From assembly GCF_013364215.1 (NCBI RefSeq), contig NZ_CP054923.1, positions 806,001 to 870,000 on the forward strand: a stretch of 64,000 bases of DNA, written 5' to 3'. Source of the stretch: Verrucosispora sp. NA02020. GTDB lineage: Bacteria; Actinomycetota; Actinomycetes; Mycobacteriales; Micromonosporaceae. The position numbers and the translations under genes were made by a program. Positions 55,657 to 63,414 of the stretch are shown one piece after another (position 1 is the first letter of the stretch; every line of letters begins with the position of its first letter). The notes under the pieces are model-generated. The model had not been told where the DNA came from, ran no database searches, and saw only the letters and a program-made list of their open reading frames with translations.

Positions 55657-57496
55657 TCTTCAGGACCTCTTCCAGCATCGACTCCAGCTCGGCGGCGGTG
55701 AACGGCAGGCCGCGGACCTGGTTGTAGCCGATCGCGTCGACCAGGTAGCGGGCCCGGATCACGTGGGCGAGCTGGCCGAGATTCATCTCGGGGATGACCA
55801 CCCGGTCGTACGCGCCGAGCACCGTGCCCAGGTTCGCCGGCATCGGCGCGAGGTGGCGCAGGTGCGCCTGGGCCACCGGCAGCCCGCGCTGACGCAGCGC
55901 GCGGCAGGCGGCACCGATCGGGCCGTACGTGGAGCCCCAACCGAGCACCAGCACCCGGGCGTCGCCGTCCGGGTCCTCGACCTCGACGTCCGGAACCGGG
56001 ATGGTCTCGATCCGGGCCGCCCGGGTCCGCACCATGAAGTCGTGGTTCGTCGGGTCGTACGAGATGTCGCCGGTCTTGTCGGCCTTCTCCAGCCCGCCGA
56101 TCCGGTGCTCCAGGCCCGGGGTGCCGGGCACCGCCCACGGGCGGGCCAGCGTCTGCGGATCGCGGAGGTAGGGCAGGAAGGTGGTGCCGTCCTCACCGTT
56201 CGGCGCGGTGGCGAACTCGACCCGCAGGTCGGGCAGGGAATCCACCTCGGGCAGCAGCCACGGCTCGGAGCCGTTGGCGACGTAGTTGTCCGACAACAGG
56301 ATCACCGGCGTGCGGTAGGTCAACGCGATCCGCGCCGCCTCCAGGGCCGCGTGGAAGCAGTCCGACGGGGACTTCGGCGCGATCACCGCGACCGGCGCCT
56401 CGCCGTGGCGTCCGAACAACGCCATGTTCAGGTCGGCCTGCTCGGTCTTGGTCGGCATACCGGTGGACGGCCCGGCCCGCTGCACGTCGACGATGACCAG
56501 CGGCAGCTCCAGTGCCACCGCGAGCGAGATCGTCTCGCCCTTCAGCGCGACACCGGGACCGCTGGTGGTGGTCACCCCGAGCGCGCCGCCGTACGAGGCG
56601 CCCAGCGCCGCGCCGATCGCCGCGATCTCGTCCTCGGCCTGCATGGTGGTGACGCCGAACCGCTTGTGCTTGCTCAGCTCGTGCAGGATGTCCGAGGCCG
56701 GGGTGATCGGATACGCCCCGAGGAACACCGGCAGGCCGGAGCGGACCCCGGCGGCGACGAGACCGAGCGAGAGCGCGGCGTTGCCGGTGATGTTGCGGTA
56801 CGTCCCGGACGGCATCTTGGCCGGCTTGACCTCGTACCGGACGGCGAAGTCCTCGGTGGTCTCGCCGAAGTTCCAGCCCGCCTTGAAGGCGGCGATGTTG
56901 GCGGCGACCAGTTCGGGGCGCTTGGCGAACTTGCGCTCCAGGAACCGCAGCGTCGAGGAGTACGGGCGGGAGTACATCCAGCTCAGCAGCCCGAGAGCGA
57001 ACATGTTCTTGGCCCGCTCGGCGTCCTTCTTGGACACGTCCTGATCGGCCAGCGCGCCGATCGTCATCGAGGTCAACGCCACCGGGTGCACCGCGTACGC
57101 GTCGAGGCTGTCGTCGTCGAGCGGGCTGCTCGCATACCCGACCTTGGCCAGGTTGCGCTTGGTGAACTCGTCGGTGTTGACGATGATGTCGGCCCCGCGC
57201 GGCAGGTCGGCGAGGTTGGCCTTGAGCGCCGCCGGGTTCATCGCCACCAGCACGTTCGGCGCGTCGCCGGGCGTGAGGATGTCGTACTCGGCGAAGTGCA
57301 CCTGGAAGCTCGACACGCCCGGCAGGGTGCCGGCGGGTGCCCGGATCTCGGCCGGGAAGTTGGGCAGCGTGGAGATGTCGTTGCCCAACTGCGCGGTCTC
57401 CGAGGTGAACCGGTCACCGGTCAGCTGCATGCCGTCGCCGGAGTCGCCGGCGAACCGGATGACCACCCGCTCCAGTTGGCGGATCTGCTTGCTCAC
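55649..57496 (-). CDS. korA: 2-oxoacid:ferredoxin oxidoreductase subunit alpha (gamma-alpha fusion)
   Basis: The protein has 615 residues. The N-terminal part is the gamma domain (VVIRFAGDSGDGMQLTGDRF, LPNFPAEIRAPAG). The alpha domain follows with GAYPITPASDILHELS, MQAEDEIAAIGAALGASY, TTTSGPGVALKGE and a C-terminal VLGWGSTYGP. This fused layout is the usual aerobic actinobacterial KorA. The GTG start at 57496 has GGAGCGGGG upstream. It forms a two-gene operon with korB. Confidence 0.93.
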   Translation of the reverse strand: MSKQIRQLERVVIRFAGDSGDGMQLTGDRFTSETAQLGNDISTLPNFPAEIRAPAGTLPGVSSFQVHFAEYDILTPGDAPNVLVAMNPAALKANLADLPRGADIIVNTDEFTKRNLAKVGYASSPLDDDSLDAYAVHPVALTSMTIGALADQDVSKKDAERAKNMFALGLLSWMYSRPYSSTLRFLERKFAKRPELVAANIAAFKAGWNFGETTEDFAVRYEVKPAKMPSGTYRNITGNAALSLGLVAAGVRSGLPVFLGAYPITPASDILHELSKHKRFGVTTMQAEDEIAAIGAALGASYGGALGVTTTSGPGVALKGETISLAVALELPLVIVDVQRAGPSTGMPTKTEQADLNMALFGRHGEAPVAVIAPKSPSDCFHAALEAARIALTYRTPVILLSDNYVANGSEPWLLPEVDSLPDLRVEFATAPNGEDGTTFLPYLRDPQTLARPWAVPGTPGLEHRIGGLEKADKTGDISYDPTNHDFMVRTRAARIETIPVPDVEVEDPDGDARVLVLGWGSTYGPIGAACRALRQRGLPVAQAHLRHLAPMPANLGTVLGAYDRVVIPEMNLGQLAHVIRARYLVDAIGYNQVRGLPFTAAELESMLEEVLKNV

Positions 57497-57824
57497 GGCC
57501 GTACCCCGCTCCGTCGTGCGTGGCCCGCTCGGCTGAGTGGGATGGTGACCTCGCCTTGCCCGGCCACGAGACCTCCTTGACGCGCCGCTGCACCGGCCGT
57601 CCGCGAAGGTCCGGCCCGCCTGTCATTCCTCACCCAGAGCCTACGTCGGATCGAGCCCCCGCCTGCCCCGGAGGTCCGCCGACTGGGACTGGAATGTGGG
57701 GGTTTATGCGACCCCTTGGGGGGTTTCGCCCGGCACGCCGTAATCCAGATCACCGCCCAATCCGGGCGGACCACCAGGGATTGACCCGGCCCGCCGACGC
57801 CTCCCGCCGGTAGGCTGACCGATC
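57497..57824. other. korA-nuoA divergent intergenic region (328 bp)
   Basis: This gap holds the korA leader and promoter on the minus strand and the nuoA promoter on the plus strand. Around 57699-57724 the segment ACCCC (57711) can pair with GGGGT on either side (57699 or 57720), giving two mutually exclusive short hairpins. No gene is seen. Confidence 0.6.
57811..57816 (+). promoter_or_regulatory. Probable -10 box (TAGGCT) of nuoA
   Basis: TAGGCT ends eight bases before the GTG start, and no ribosome site is present, which fits a leaderless transcript. Confidence 0.45.
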
Positions 57825-58202
57825 GTGACCGGTTACCTGGGCTCGTACGCGACGCTCGGGCTGTTGCTGCTCGCCGGCGTCCTCTTCCTCGTCGTCGCCT
57901 TCTCGGCCAACCGGGTGCTGCGCCCGGCCCGCCCGGCGGACCCGCCCGGCAAACGGGCCAACTACGAGTGCGGTGTCGACCCGGTCGGCGGCGACTGGGC
58001 GCAGATGCAGATCCGGTACTACGTCTACGCCTACCTGTACGTGCTCTTCGCGGTCGAGGCGGTGTTCCTCTTCCCCTGGGCGGTGGTCTTCGACCGGCCC
58101 GGCTTCGGCCTGGTCACGGTCGTGGAGATGGCGATCTTCGTGGCCGTCCTCGCGCTCGGCCTGCTCTACGCCTGGCGTCGCCGGATCCTCGACTGGACCT
58201 GA
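57825..58202 (+). CDS. nuoA: NADH-quinone oxidoreductase subunit A, orphan copy
   Basis: The protein has 125 residues with three membrane helices. It carries the NuoA signature: ANYECGVDPVG, then QIRYYVYAYLYVLFAVEAVF and LFPWAVVF. NuoA is a membrane-arm subunit of complex I. No nuoB follows; the next gene is folP2 on the other strand, so this copy stands alone. It is divergent from korAB. It may serve a ferredoxin-linked partial complex or be a relic of a lost second nuo cluster. Confidence 0.92.
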   Translation: MTGYLGSYATLGLLLLAGVLFLVVAFSANRVLRPARPADPPGKRANYECGVDPVGGDWAQMQIRYYVYAYLYVLFAVEAVFLFPWAVVFDRPGFGLVTVVEMAIFVAVLALGLLYAWRRRILDWT

Positions 58203-58208
58203 TCGCGG

Positions 58209-59078
58209 TCAGGCCAGCCCACGCCGGGTGAGCGTGGGCGGGCGGGTACCCCGGATGGACGCCACCATGTCGAGTACGCGGCGGGTCTGAAGGACCTGGT
58301 GGGCCCGGAATACCCGGGCACCCAGCCAGGCGGAGACCGCCGTGGCGGCGAGCGTCCCCTCCAGCCGCTCGGCGACCGGCAGGTCCAGCGTCTCGCCGAC
58401 GAAGTCCTTGTTCGACAGGGCCACCAGCAGCGGCCACCCGGTCTCGGCCAGCTCACCGAGCCGTCGGGTGATCTCCAACGAGTGCCGGGTGTTCTTGCCG
58501 AAGTCGTGGGCCGGGTCGATCAGGATGCCGTCGGGGCGTACCCCGAGGGACACCGCCCGCTCGGCGAGCCCGGTCACCGTCGACACGACGTCGACCACCA
58601 CGTCGTCGAAGGCCGCCCGGTGCGGCCTGGTCCGCGGACTCAACCCACCGGCGTGCGAGCAGACCAGCCCGGCCCCGGTCGCCGCGGCGACCCGGGCCAG
58701 CGCCGGGTCCGCACCCGACCAGGTGTCGTTGAGCAGGTCCGCCCCGGCGGCCACCGCCTCCACCGCCACCTCGGCCCGCCAGGTGTCGATGGAGATCACC
58801 ACGTCCGGGAAGGCGGCCCGGACGGCGGCGATGGTGTCCACCGTCCGCCGGATCTCCTCGGCCACGTCCACCTCGGCACCCGGCCCCGCCTTCACCCCGC
58901 CGATGTCGACGATCTGCGCGCCCTCGTCCACGGCGCGGGCCACCGCCCGCAGCGCACTGTCCGCCTCGAACGTCGCGCCCCGGTCGAAGAAGGAGTCCGG
59001 GGTGCGGTTGACGATCGCCATCACCACCAGCTCGTCGGGGCCGAACGTCCGTCCACCGAGCCGAAGCTCCCCGGCCAC
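58209..59078 (-). CDS. folP2: FolP2-type dihydropteroate synthase family protein
   Basis: The protein has 289 residues in a TIM-barrel of the DHPS family: MAIVNRTPDSFFDRGATF, VDIGGVKAGPGAEVDV, ISIDTWRAEVA, LIDPAHDFGKNTRHSLE and ALSNKDFVGETLDL. The NRTPDSF and IGGVKAG variants match FolP2 of mycobacteria rather than the true folate enzyme FolP1; M. leprae FolP2 was reported to lack DHPS activity. AAGGAGG precedes the GTG start by four bases. The following DivIVA-domain gene and tagA match the mycobacterial folP2 neighbourhood. Confidence 0.87.
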   Translation of the reverse strand: MAGELRLGGRTFGPDELVVMAIVNRTPDSFFDRGATFEADSALRAVARAVDEGAQIVDIGGVKAGPGAEVDVAEEIRRTVDTIAAVRAAFPDVVISIDTWRAEVAVEAVAAGADLLNDTWSGADPALARVAAATGAGLVCSHAGGLSPRTRPHRAAFDDVVVDVVSTVTGLAERAVSLGVRPDGILIDPAHDFGKNTRHSLEITRRLGELAETGWPLLVALSNKDFVGETLDLPVAERLEGTLAATAVSAWLGARVFRAHQVLQTRRVLDMVASIRGTRPPTLTRRGLA

Positions 59079-59222
59079 GCCGCCTCCTTGATCGCCGCAC
59101 GCCGCCGGAGGGTCACCCGGCCGACCTCCACGACGCTATCCGGTGCCAGGTCACGGGCATCGTCCGGTACGGCGCGCCGGGTGGGGTCGCTCCGGGGCCG
59201 TCGACATGCCACGATCAGTGGT

Positions 59223-60005
59223 ATGGGTCAGCTTCTGCTCCTGCTGGTCGTGGCGGTCGCCGTCGCGGCGGTGGTGTTCGGGGTGACGGTGCTGGTCACC
59301 GGCCGGGATCCCGGCCTGGTGCCGGTCGAGGCGGACGGGCGGGCGGTGCCGCTGCCCGGTGACCGTCCGCTGCGCGAGTCGGATGTGAGCGAGGTGCGTT
59401 TCGACACCGCGTTGCGCGGATATCGAATGGCCCAGGTCGACCAGGCGCTGCGCCGGGCGGCGTACGACATCGGTTACAAGACCGAGCTGATCGGGGTGCT
59501 GGAGGCAGAGGTGACCGCGTTGCGCGACGGGCGGACGGCCGAGGCCGACGCCCTGCGGCGCGCCCGCGAGCAGTCCGCCGGCCTGGCCACCGGCCCGGCC
59601 GCCGACACCAGCTCGGCGGTCTCCGACACCTCCACCCCGCCCGTCTCCGACGTCACCGTCTCTGCGGCACCGTCCGACATCTCCGTCACTCCGGCGAGCG
59701 CCCCCTCACCCGGTGGCACCGCCGCCACGTCCGGCACCGCCGCGCCCCGCACCGCCACCTTCGCGGGACCGACCGCCGAGGATGCGCCGCCGACCGCCCC
59801 CGCGACGACCGCGCCGCCGCCGACCACCGCAGCGGCGACCGCGCCGACCGGCGGCCGGGACGACGCCGCGACCGACGGCCAGGGCGCTACGCCGACCGGC
59901 GACCGTCAGGGCGCGTCGTCGGTCGAGGCAGAGGGCCGCACGTCGGACGACGACGCGCCGGAATCCGAGCCACGCGGACCCGTGGTCCGCTCGGAGTCGG
60001 CGTGA
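59223..60005 (+). CDS. DivIVA-domain membrane-anchored protein with Ala/Pro/Thr-rich tail
   Basis: The protein has 260 residues. An N-terminal membrane helix (LLLLVVAVAVAAVVFGVTVLV) is followed by a DivIVA-type motif (VRFDTALRGYRMAQVDQALRR, AYDIGYKTELIGVLEAEV). The C-terminal 140 residues are low-complexity Ala, Thr, Pro and Asp. Its place next to folP2 and near tagA matches Rv1209 of M. tuberculosis (from memory). A role in cell-envelope or polar organisation is inferred. Its stop overlaps the next start as GTGA. Confidence 0.82.
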   Translation: MGQLLLLLVVAVAVAAVVFGVTVLVTGRDPGLVPVEADGRAVPLPGDRPLRESDVSEVRFDTALRGYRMAQVDQALRRAAYDIGYKTELIGVLEAEVTALRDGRTAEADALRRAREQSAGLATGPAADTSSAVSDTSTPPVSDVTVSAAPSDISVTPASAPSPGGTAATSGTAAPRTATFAGPTAEDAPPTAPATTAPPPTTAAATAPTGGRDDAATDGQGATPTGDRQGASSVEAEGRTSDDDAPESEPRGPVVRSESA

Positions 60006-60499
60006 GCGATCCGGAGGGGCAGGACGATCTGCGCCAGGCGGCCCAGCCGGGCGCAGGTGAGGTCACCGCGACCGTGATCGTCGACGCCCCGGCCGAGAAG
60101 GTCTTCGCGGCCCTGCTCGCCTGGGAACGGCAGTCCGACTGGATCCCGTTCACCCGCGTACGGGTGGTCGAGGGCGACGGCGGCGAGGGCAGCCTGGTCG
60201 AGGCGGTCACCGCGCTCGGCCCGGCGGTGCTGCGGGACAAGATGCGGGTCGTCCGGGTGGACGCGCCGTACGAGATCGGCGTGGTGCACTGCGGCACCCT
60301 GCTGCGCGGTCCCGGCGTGCTGCGCTGCACCCCGTTGGCGGGCGGGCGGACCCAGGTGGTCTGGCACGAGTGGTTCCACCTGCCCGGCGGCACCGCCGGT
60401 CGGGCGGCCTGGCCGGTGCTCTGGCCCGGCTCGAAGTTCAGCCTCACCCAGGCGCTGCGCAGGTTCGCCCGTCAGGTCGAGCAGGGCCGCATACCCTGA
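60002..60499 (+). CDS. SRPBCC family (START-like) protein
   Basis: The protein has 165 residues. It has the SRPBCC pattern: EVTATVIVDAPAEKVFAALL at the start, WERQSDWIPFTRVRVVEGDG, a mid RVDAPYEIGVVHCGTLL, and VVWHEWFHLPGG with a C-terminal helix GSKFSLTQALRRFARQVE. The fold binds hydrophobic ligands; the ligand is unknown. Its GTG overlaps the stop of the DivIVA-domain gene by four bases, so they are translationally coupled. Confidence 0.85.
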   Translation: MSDPEGQDDLRQAAQPGAGEVTATVIVDAPAEKVFAALLAWERQSDWIPFTRVRVVEGDGGEGSLVEAVTALGPAVLRDKMRVVRVDAPYEIGVVHCGTLLRGPGVLRCTPLAGGRTQVVWHEWFHLPGGTAGRAAWPVLWPGSKFSLTQALRRFARQVEQGRIP

Positions 60500-60626
60500 C
60501 CCGGTGCATCCCGCCGAACGCTGAGCCGCCTCACGGTGTCCGGCGGCGGGGTGGGCGCTCGATCTGTTCCGTTTTGGGCAGACCCGCGAGCACCACGAGC
60601 TTCCTCGTCAGTGGGCGGCGCGTGGA

Positions 60627-61010
60627 TCAGATCGTGTGGATCGTGATGAGGTCTTCGAGCCCTGCGAGATCCTCGGCGTTGCGGGTGTACACGGCGGCGT
60701 CATGGGCGTGTGCAGTTGCCGCGATGAGCAGGTCCATCACCCTCGCTCGCGGCTGGCGGCCGGTCTCGACGACACGTGCGGCCAGCCGCGCGTAGCTATC
60801 GGCGATCACTTCGTCGATGGGAAGTGGATCAAATCGACGTTGGATGGCACTCAACCGTGCCAACCGGAGCGCCCTCGCCTCGGCGGTCTTCGCGACCAGG
60901 ACACCGAACTGGAGTTCGGCGAGGCTGGCGATGCTGATGGCCAGCTCGCCGGGAATCGGGGTCACGTCGGTGGCGATGAGGATGCTGGTGTCGAGGATGC
61001 CGCGACTCAC
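60627..61010 (-). CDS. vapC: PIN-domain ribonuclease toxin, VapC family
   Basis: The protein has 127 residues. The acidic PIN residues are present: Asp in GILDTSILI, Glu in IASLAELQFG, Asp in ARVMDLLIAATA, and Asp in TRNAEDL. VapC toxins cut specific tRNAs or rRNA. The GTG at 61010 overlaps the antitoxin stop as GTGA, the usual coupling; an ATG at 61022 inside the antitoxin gene is possible. Confidence 0.9.
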   Translation of the reverse strand: MSRGILDTSILIATDVTPIPGELAISIASLAELQFGVLVAKTAEARALRLARLSAIQRRFDPLPIDEVIADSYARLAARVVETGRQPRARVMDLLIAATAHAHDAAVYTRNAEDLAGLEDLITIHTI

Positions 61011-61255
61011 CGCTCGACCCATGGATCGGTGATGGCGTCGTCGAGCAGGTCCCGATCGCCCGCCCACCCTGGGTCCGTGGGCTGGTCGAACACGCCGGCG
61101 AGGTCGTCCCACTCGCGCCAGGTGCGAGGACTGACCGGGCCGAGCACGGCTGCCGGTCGGCCAGCGACGGTGATCGTCACACGTTCGCCCGCCTGCGCCC
61201 GACGCACCAGGTCGCTGGCGTTCTGCCGCATCTCCCGCAGCCCGACCTCATGCAT
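61007..61255 (-). CDS. vapB: Antitoxin of the Phd/YefM (VapB-like) type
   Basis: The protein has 82 residues. The DNA-binding head shows EVGLREMRQNASDLVRRAQ, GERVTITVAGRPAAVLGP; the tail WREWDDLAGVFDQP would wrap the toxin. I chose ATG 61255 because TACAGT lies six bases upstream, giving a leaderless start. An ATG at 61273 lies inside the operator palindrome. Confidence 0.88.
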   Translation of the reverse strand: MHEVGLREMRQNASDLVRRAQAGERVTITVAGRPAAVLGPVSPRTWREWDDLAGVFDQPTDPGWAGDRDLLDDAITDPWVER

Positions 61256-61261
61256 ACGGGC

Positions 61262-61280
61262 ACTGTAGCACATGTGCTAC
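61262..61280 (-). promoter_or_regulatory. vapBC -10 box and perfect 16-bp operator palindrome
   Basis: GTAGCACATGTGCTAC (61265-61280) is a perfect 16-bp palindrome. It overlaps the minus-strand -10 box TACAGT (61262-61267), which is six bases from the antitoxin ATG. Binding of the VapBC complex here would block its own promoter, the standard control for this class. Confidence 0.7.
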
Positions 61281-61328
61281 CTGCTCCCGAGGGTCAATCA
61301 GTACCTCGCTGCGGCCGATCCTCCGGGC

Positions 61329-61380
61329 CGCGACGGTCACACCCGCGACGGTCACACCCGCGACGGTCACACCCGCGACG
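61329..61380. repeat. 15-bp tandem repeats (about 3.5 copies) upstream of tagA
   Basis: CGCGACGGTCACACC repeats perfectly at 61329, 61344 and 61359, with a partial copy to 61380. The array ends exactly at the likely tagA -10 box, so it covers the -35 region. Confidence 0.9.
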
Positions 61381-61386
61381 TAGCCT
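61381..61386 (+). promoter_or_regulatory. Probable -10 box (TAGCCT) of tagA
   Basis: TAGCCT ends seven bases before the GTG at 61394, and there is no ribosome site, which fits a leaderless mRNA. Confidence 0.45.
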
Positions 61387-61393
61387 CGGGGCC

Positions 61394-61984
61394 GTGACTG
61401 AACTGGTGATCGGTGCCGACGGGCTGGCCCGCTGCGCCTGGGGGGCGAGTACGCCCGACTACGCGGTCTACCACGACACCGAGTGGGGTCGCCCGCTGCG
61501 TGGCGACGATGCGCTCTTCGAACGGATGACGCTGGAGGCGTTCCAGTCCGGGCTGTCCTGGTTGACGATCCTGCGGAAGCGTCCGGCGTTCCGGACGGCC
61601 TTCGACGACTTCCGGATCGAGGCGGTCGCCGGGTACGGCGAGGCCGACGTGGCGCGGCTGTTGGCCGACGCGGGCATCGTCCGCAACCGCGCCAAGATCG
61701 AGGCGGCGATCGCGAACGCGCGAGCCGCGCTGGAACTGCCGGAGGGGCTGTCCGCGCTGCTCTGGTCGTTCGCGCCGGCCGCCGGTCGGGACCGTCCCAC
61801 CGCGTCGACCGGGGTGCCGGCGTCGACCGACGCCTCCGCCGCCATGGCCAAGGCGCTCAAGCGGCGGGGCTTCCGGTTCGTCGGCCCGACCACGGCGTAC
61901 GCGCTGATGCAGGCCACCGGAATGGTCGACGATCACCTGGCGGGCTGCCACGTCGTGGCGACCCGGGCGAACGTGATGAGATGA
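61394..61984 (+). CDS. tagA: DNA-3-methyladenine glycosylase I
   Basis: The protein has 196 residues. It shows RCAWGASTPDYAVYHDTEWG, ERMTLEAFQSGLSWLTILRK (shown whole as the family hallmark) and a late GTPTTAYALMQATGMVDDH-like region with HLAGCH. The Cys and His near the N-terminus and the His and Cys near the C-terminus match the zinc ligands of Tag. It removes 3-methyladenine from alkylated DNA. It is divergent from vapBC and lies near folP2, as in mycobacteria. Confidence 0.92.
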   Translation: MTELVIGADGLARCAWGASTPDYAVYHDTEWGRPLRGDDALFERMTLEAFQSGLSWLTILRKRPAFRTAFDDFRIEAVAGYGEADVARLLADAGIVRNRAKIEAAIANARAALELPEGLSALLWSFAPAAGRDRPTASTGVPASTDASAAMAKALKRRGFRFVGPTTAYALMQATGMVDDHLAGCHVVATRANVMR

Positions 61985-61988
61985 GGAC

Positions 61989-62612
61989 ATGACGACCGAC
62001 ACCGCGCACCGGCGCAGCGGCGCGAGCCACGCGGAGGGCCCCGGAGCCTGGGCGGTGCTGCTGCCGCCCGGCAGGTACGACGCCGAGCGCCTCGTGCACC
62101 ACGACACGCTGGAGCTGACCGGCCTGGACGACCGCCTCCTGCCCGGCCCGGGCGACCAGGTCGCGGTGCTGGCCGACGAGCCGCCCCGACTGGTGGCGCT
62201 GGGTCGGGTCGCGGTGCCGACCGGTCCCGTTCCCGACGACCCGGAGGACCCGCAGTCCGACCGGGGGCCCGACGCGCTGGTGGTCACGTACACCCGGCGG
62301 GCCTTCGACGAGCCGGTGCCGGCGGAGACGCTGGCCCTCGACGGGCCGGTCACCGCGCTCGACCCGGTCACGTTCCGCGAGTTGGCCGACCGGCTCGGCC
62401 CGGCGCCGCAGCGGCAGACCTGGCTGGTCAGCCTGGACCTGCCGATCGAGGCGGACTCGCCGGCCGAGGCGGTCCGGCTGTTCTGGGCGTACGTGCAGGA
62501 GCTGGGCCCCCGGGAGCTGCCCGCCTTCGTCTCGCCCTCCGGTGACGAGTTGGCCATGCAGGCCTTCGTGCTCGGTGCCGAGGCGAACCAGGACCCGGAG
62601 GAGGACGACTGA
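61989..62612 (+). CDS. Conserved hypothetical protein
   Basis: The protein has 207 residues. I do not recognise the family. It starts four bases after tagA, with the ATG just downstream of its stop, so they are probably co-transcribed. It contains WAVLLPPGRYDAERLVHHDT near the start, a GDQVAVLADEPPRLVALGRV strand pair, a YTRRAFDEPVPAE segment, and an acidic C-terminus (QDPEEDD). The ADEPPRLVALGRV strands resemble a small PUA/EVE-like barrel, but this is weak. Confidence 0.75.
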   Translation: MTTDTAHRRSGASHAEGPGAWAVLLPPGRYDAERLVHHDTLELTGLDDRLLPGPGDQVAVLADEPPRLVALGRVAVPTGPVPDDPEDPQSDRGPDALVVTYTRRAFDEPVPAETLALDGPVTALDPVTFRELADRLGPAPQRQTWLVSLDLPIEADSPAEAVRLFWAYVQELGPRELPAFVSPSGDELAMQAFVLGAEANQDPEEDD

Positions 62613-62622
62613 CCCGCTCGGG

Positions 62623-63414
62623 TCAGCGTCCCTCGAAGATCGGCTTCTGCTTGTTGACGAAGGCCACGGTGGCCGCCCGGTGGTCGGCGGTGCCGCCGCA
62701 GATCGCCTGCGCCTTCGCCTCGGCGGCCAGCGCGTCGGTCAGGGTGCCGGCGTCGGCGACGGAGAGTTGGCGCTTGATCGCCGCGTAGGCCACGGTCGGG
62801 CCGGCGGCGAGCCGGGTGGCGAGTTCCTGGGCGGTGGGGAGCACCTGCTCGTCGTCGTCCAGCAGCCGGGTGAGCAGGCCCAGCCGGGCTGCCTCGTCGG
62901 CGCGTACCGGCTCGGCCAGCATCAGCAGCTCGACGGCCTTGGCGTGGCCGACCAGCCGGGGCAGCGTCCAGGACGCGCCGGTGTCGGCGGCGAGCCCGAC
63001 CTTGGCGAACGCCATCAGGAAGCTGGTCGACGGCCCGCCGACACGGAAGTCGGCGAGGAACGTCAGCGAGGCGCCCGCGCCGGCAGCCATGCCGCGTACC
63101 GCCGCCACGACCGGCTTGGTCAGGTTGGCGAGCCGGGCGGCGATCGGGTTGTAGTGCACCGCCACGGTGTCCAACGGCCGCCCCGCGCCCTCTTCGAGGG
63201 TGGTCACGTGCTCGCGCAGGTCCTGGCCGGCACAGAAGTTCCCGCCGGCCCCGGCGAGCACCACCGCCCGGATGCTGCGGTCGGCCTCCAACTCGGCGAG
63301 CGTGTCCCGGAGCGCCTCCTTGAGCGCCACGTCGAGCGCGTTCATCGCCGTCGGGCGGTTCAGGGTGAGCGTGGCGACGGCGTCGGTGCGGTCGACGAGT
63401 AGCGGCTCTGTCAC
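62623..63414 (-). CDS. Enoyl-CoA hydratase/isomerase family protein, PaaG-like
   Basis: The protein has 263 residues of the crotonase fold: LTLNRPTAMNALDVALKEAL, VVLAGAGGNFCAGQDLREH for the oxyanion hole, AVRGMAAGAGASLTFLADF and AKVGLAADTGASWTLPRLVG. The NFCAGQDL and AADTGASW variants match PaaG, the ring-epoxide isomerase of phenylacetate breakdown. The GTG start overlaps the PaaX-type gene stop as GTGA, supporting a phenylacetate-linked role. Confidence 0.87.
   Translation of the reverse strand: MTEPLLVDRTDAVATLTLNRPTAMNALDVALKEALRDTLAELEADRSIRAVVLAGAGGNFCAGQDLREHVTTLEEGAGRPLDTVAVHYNPIAARLANLTKPVVAAVRGMAAGAGASLTFLADFRVGGPSTSFLMAFAKVGLAADTGASWTLPRLVGHAKAVELLMLAEPVRADEAARLGLLTRLLDDDEQVLPTAQELATRLAAGPTVAYAAIKRQLSVADAGTLTDALAAEAKAQAICGGTADHRAATVAFVNKQKPIFEGR

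Noticed and set aside
61329..61380. CRISPR-like array
   Set aside because: The 15-bp units are directly adjacent without spacers and no cas genes are near.
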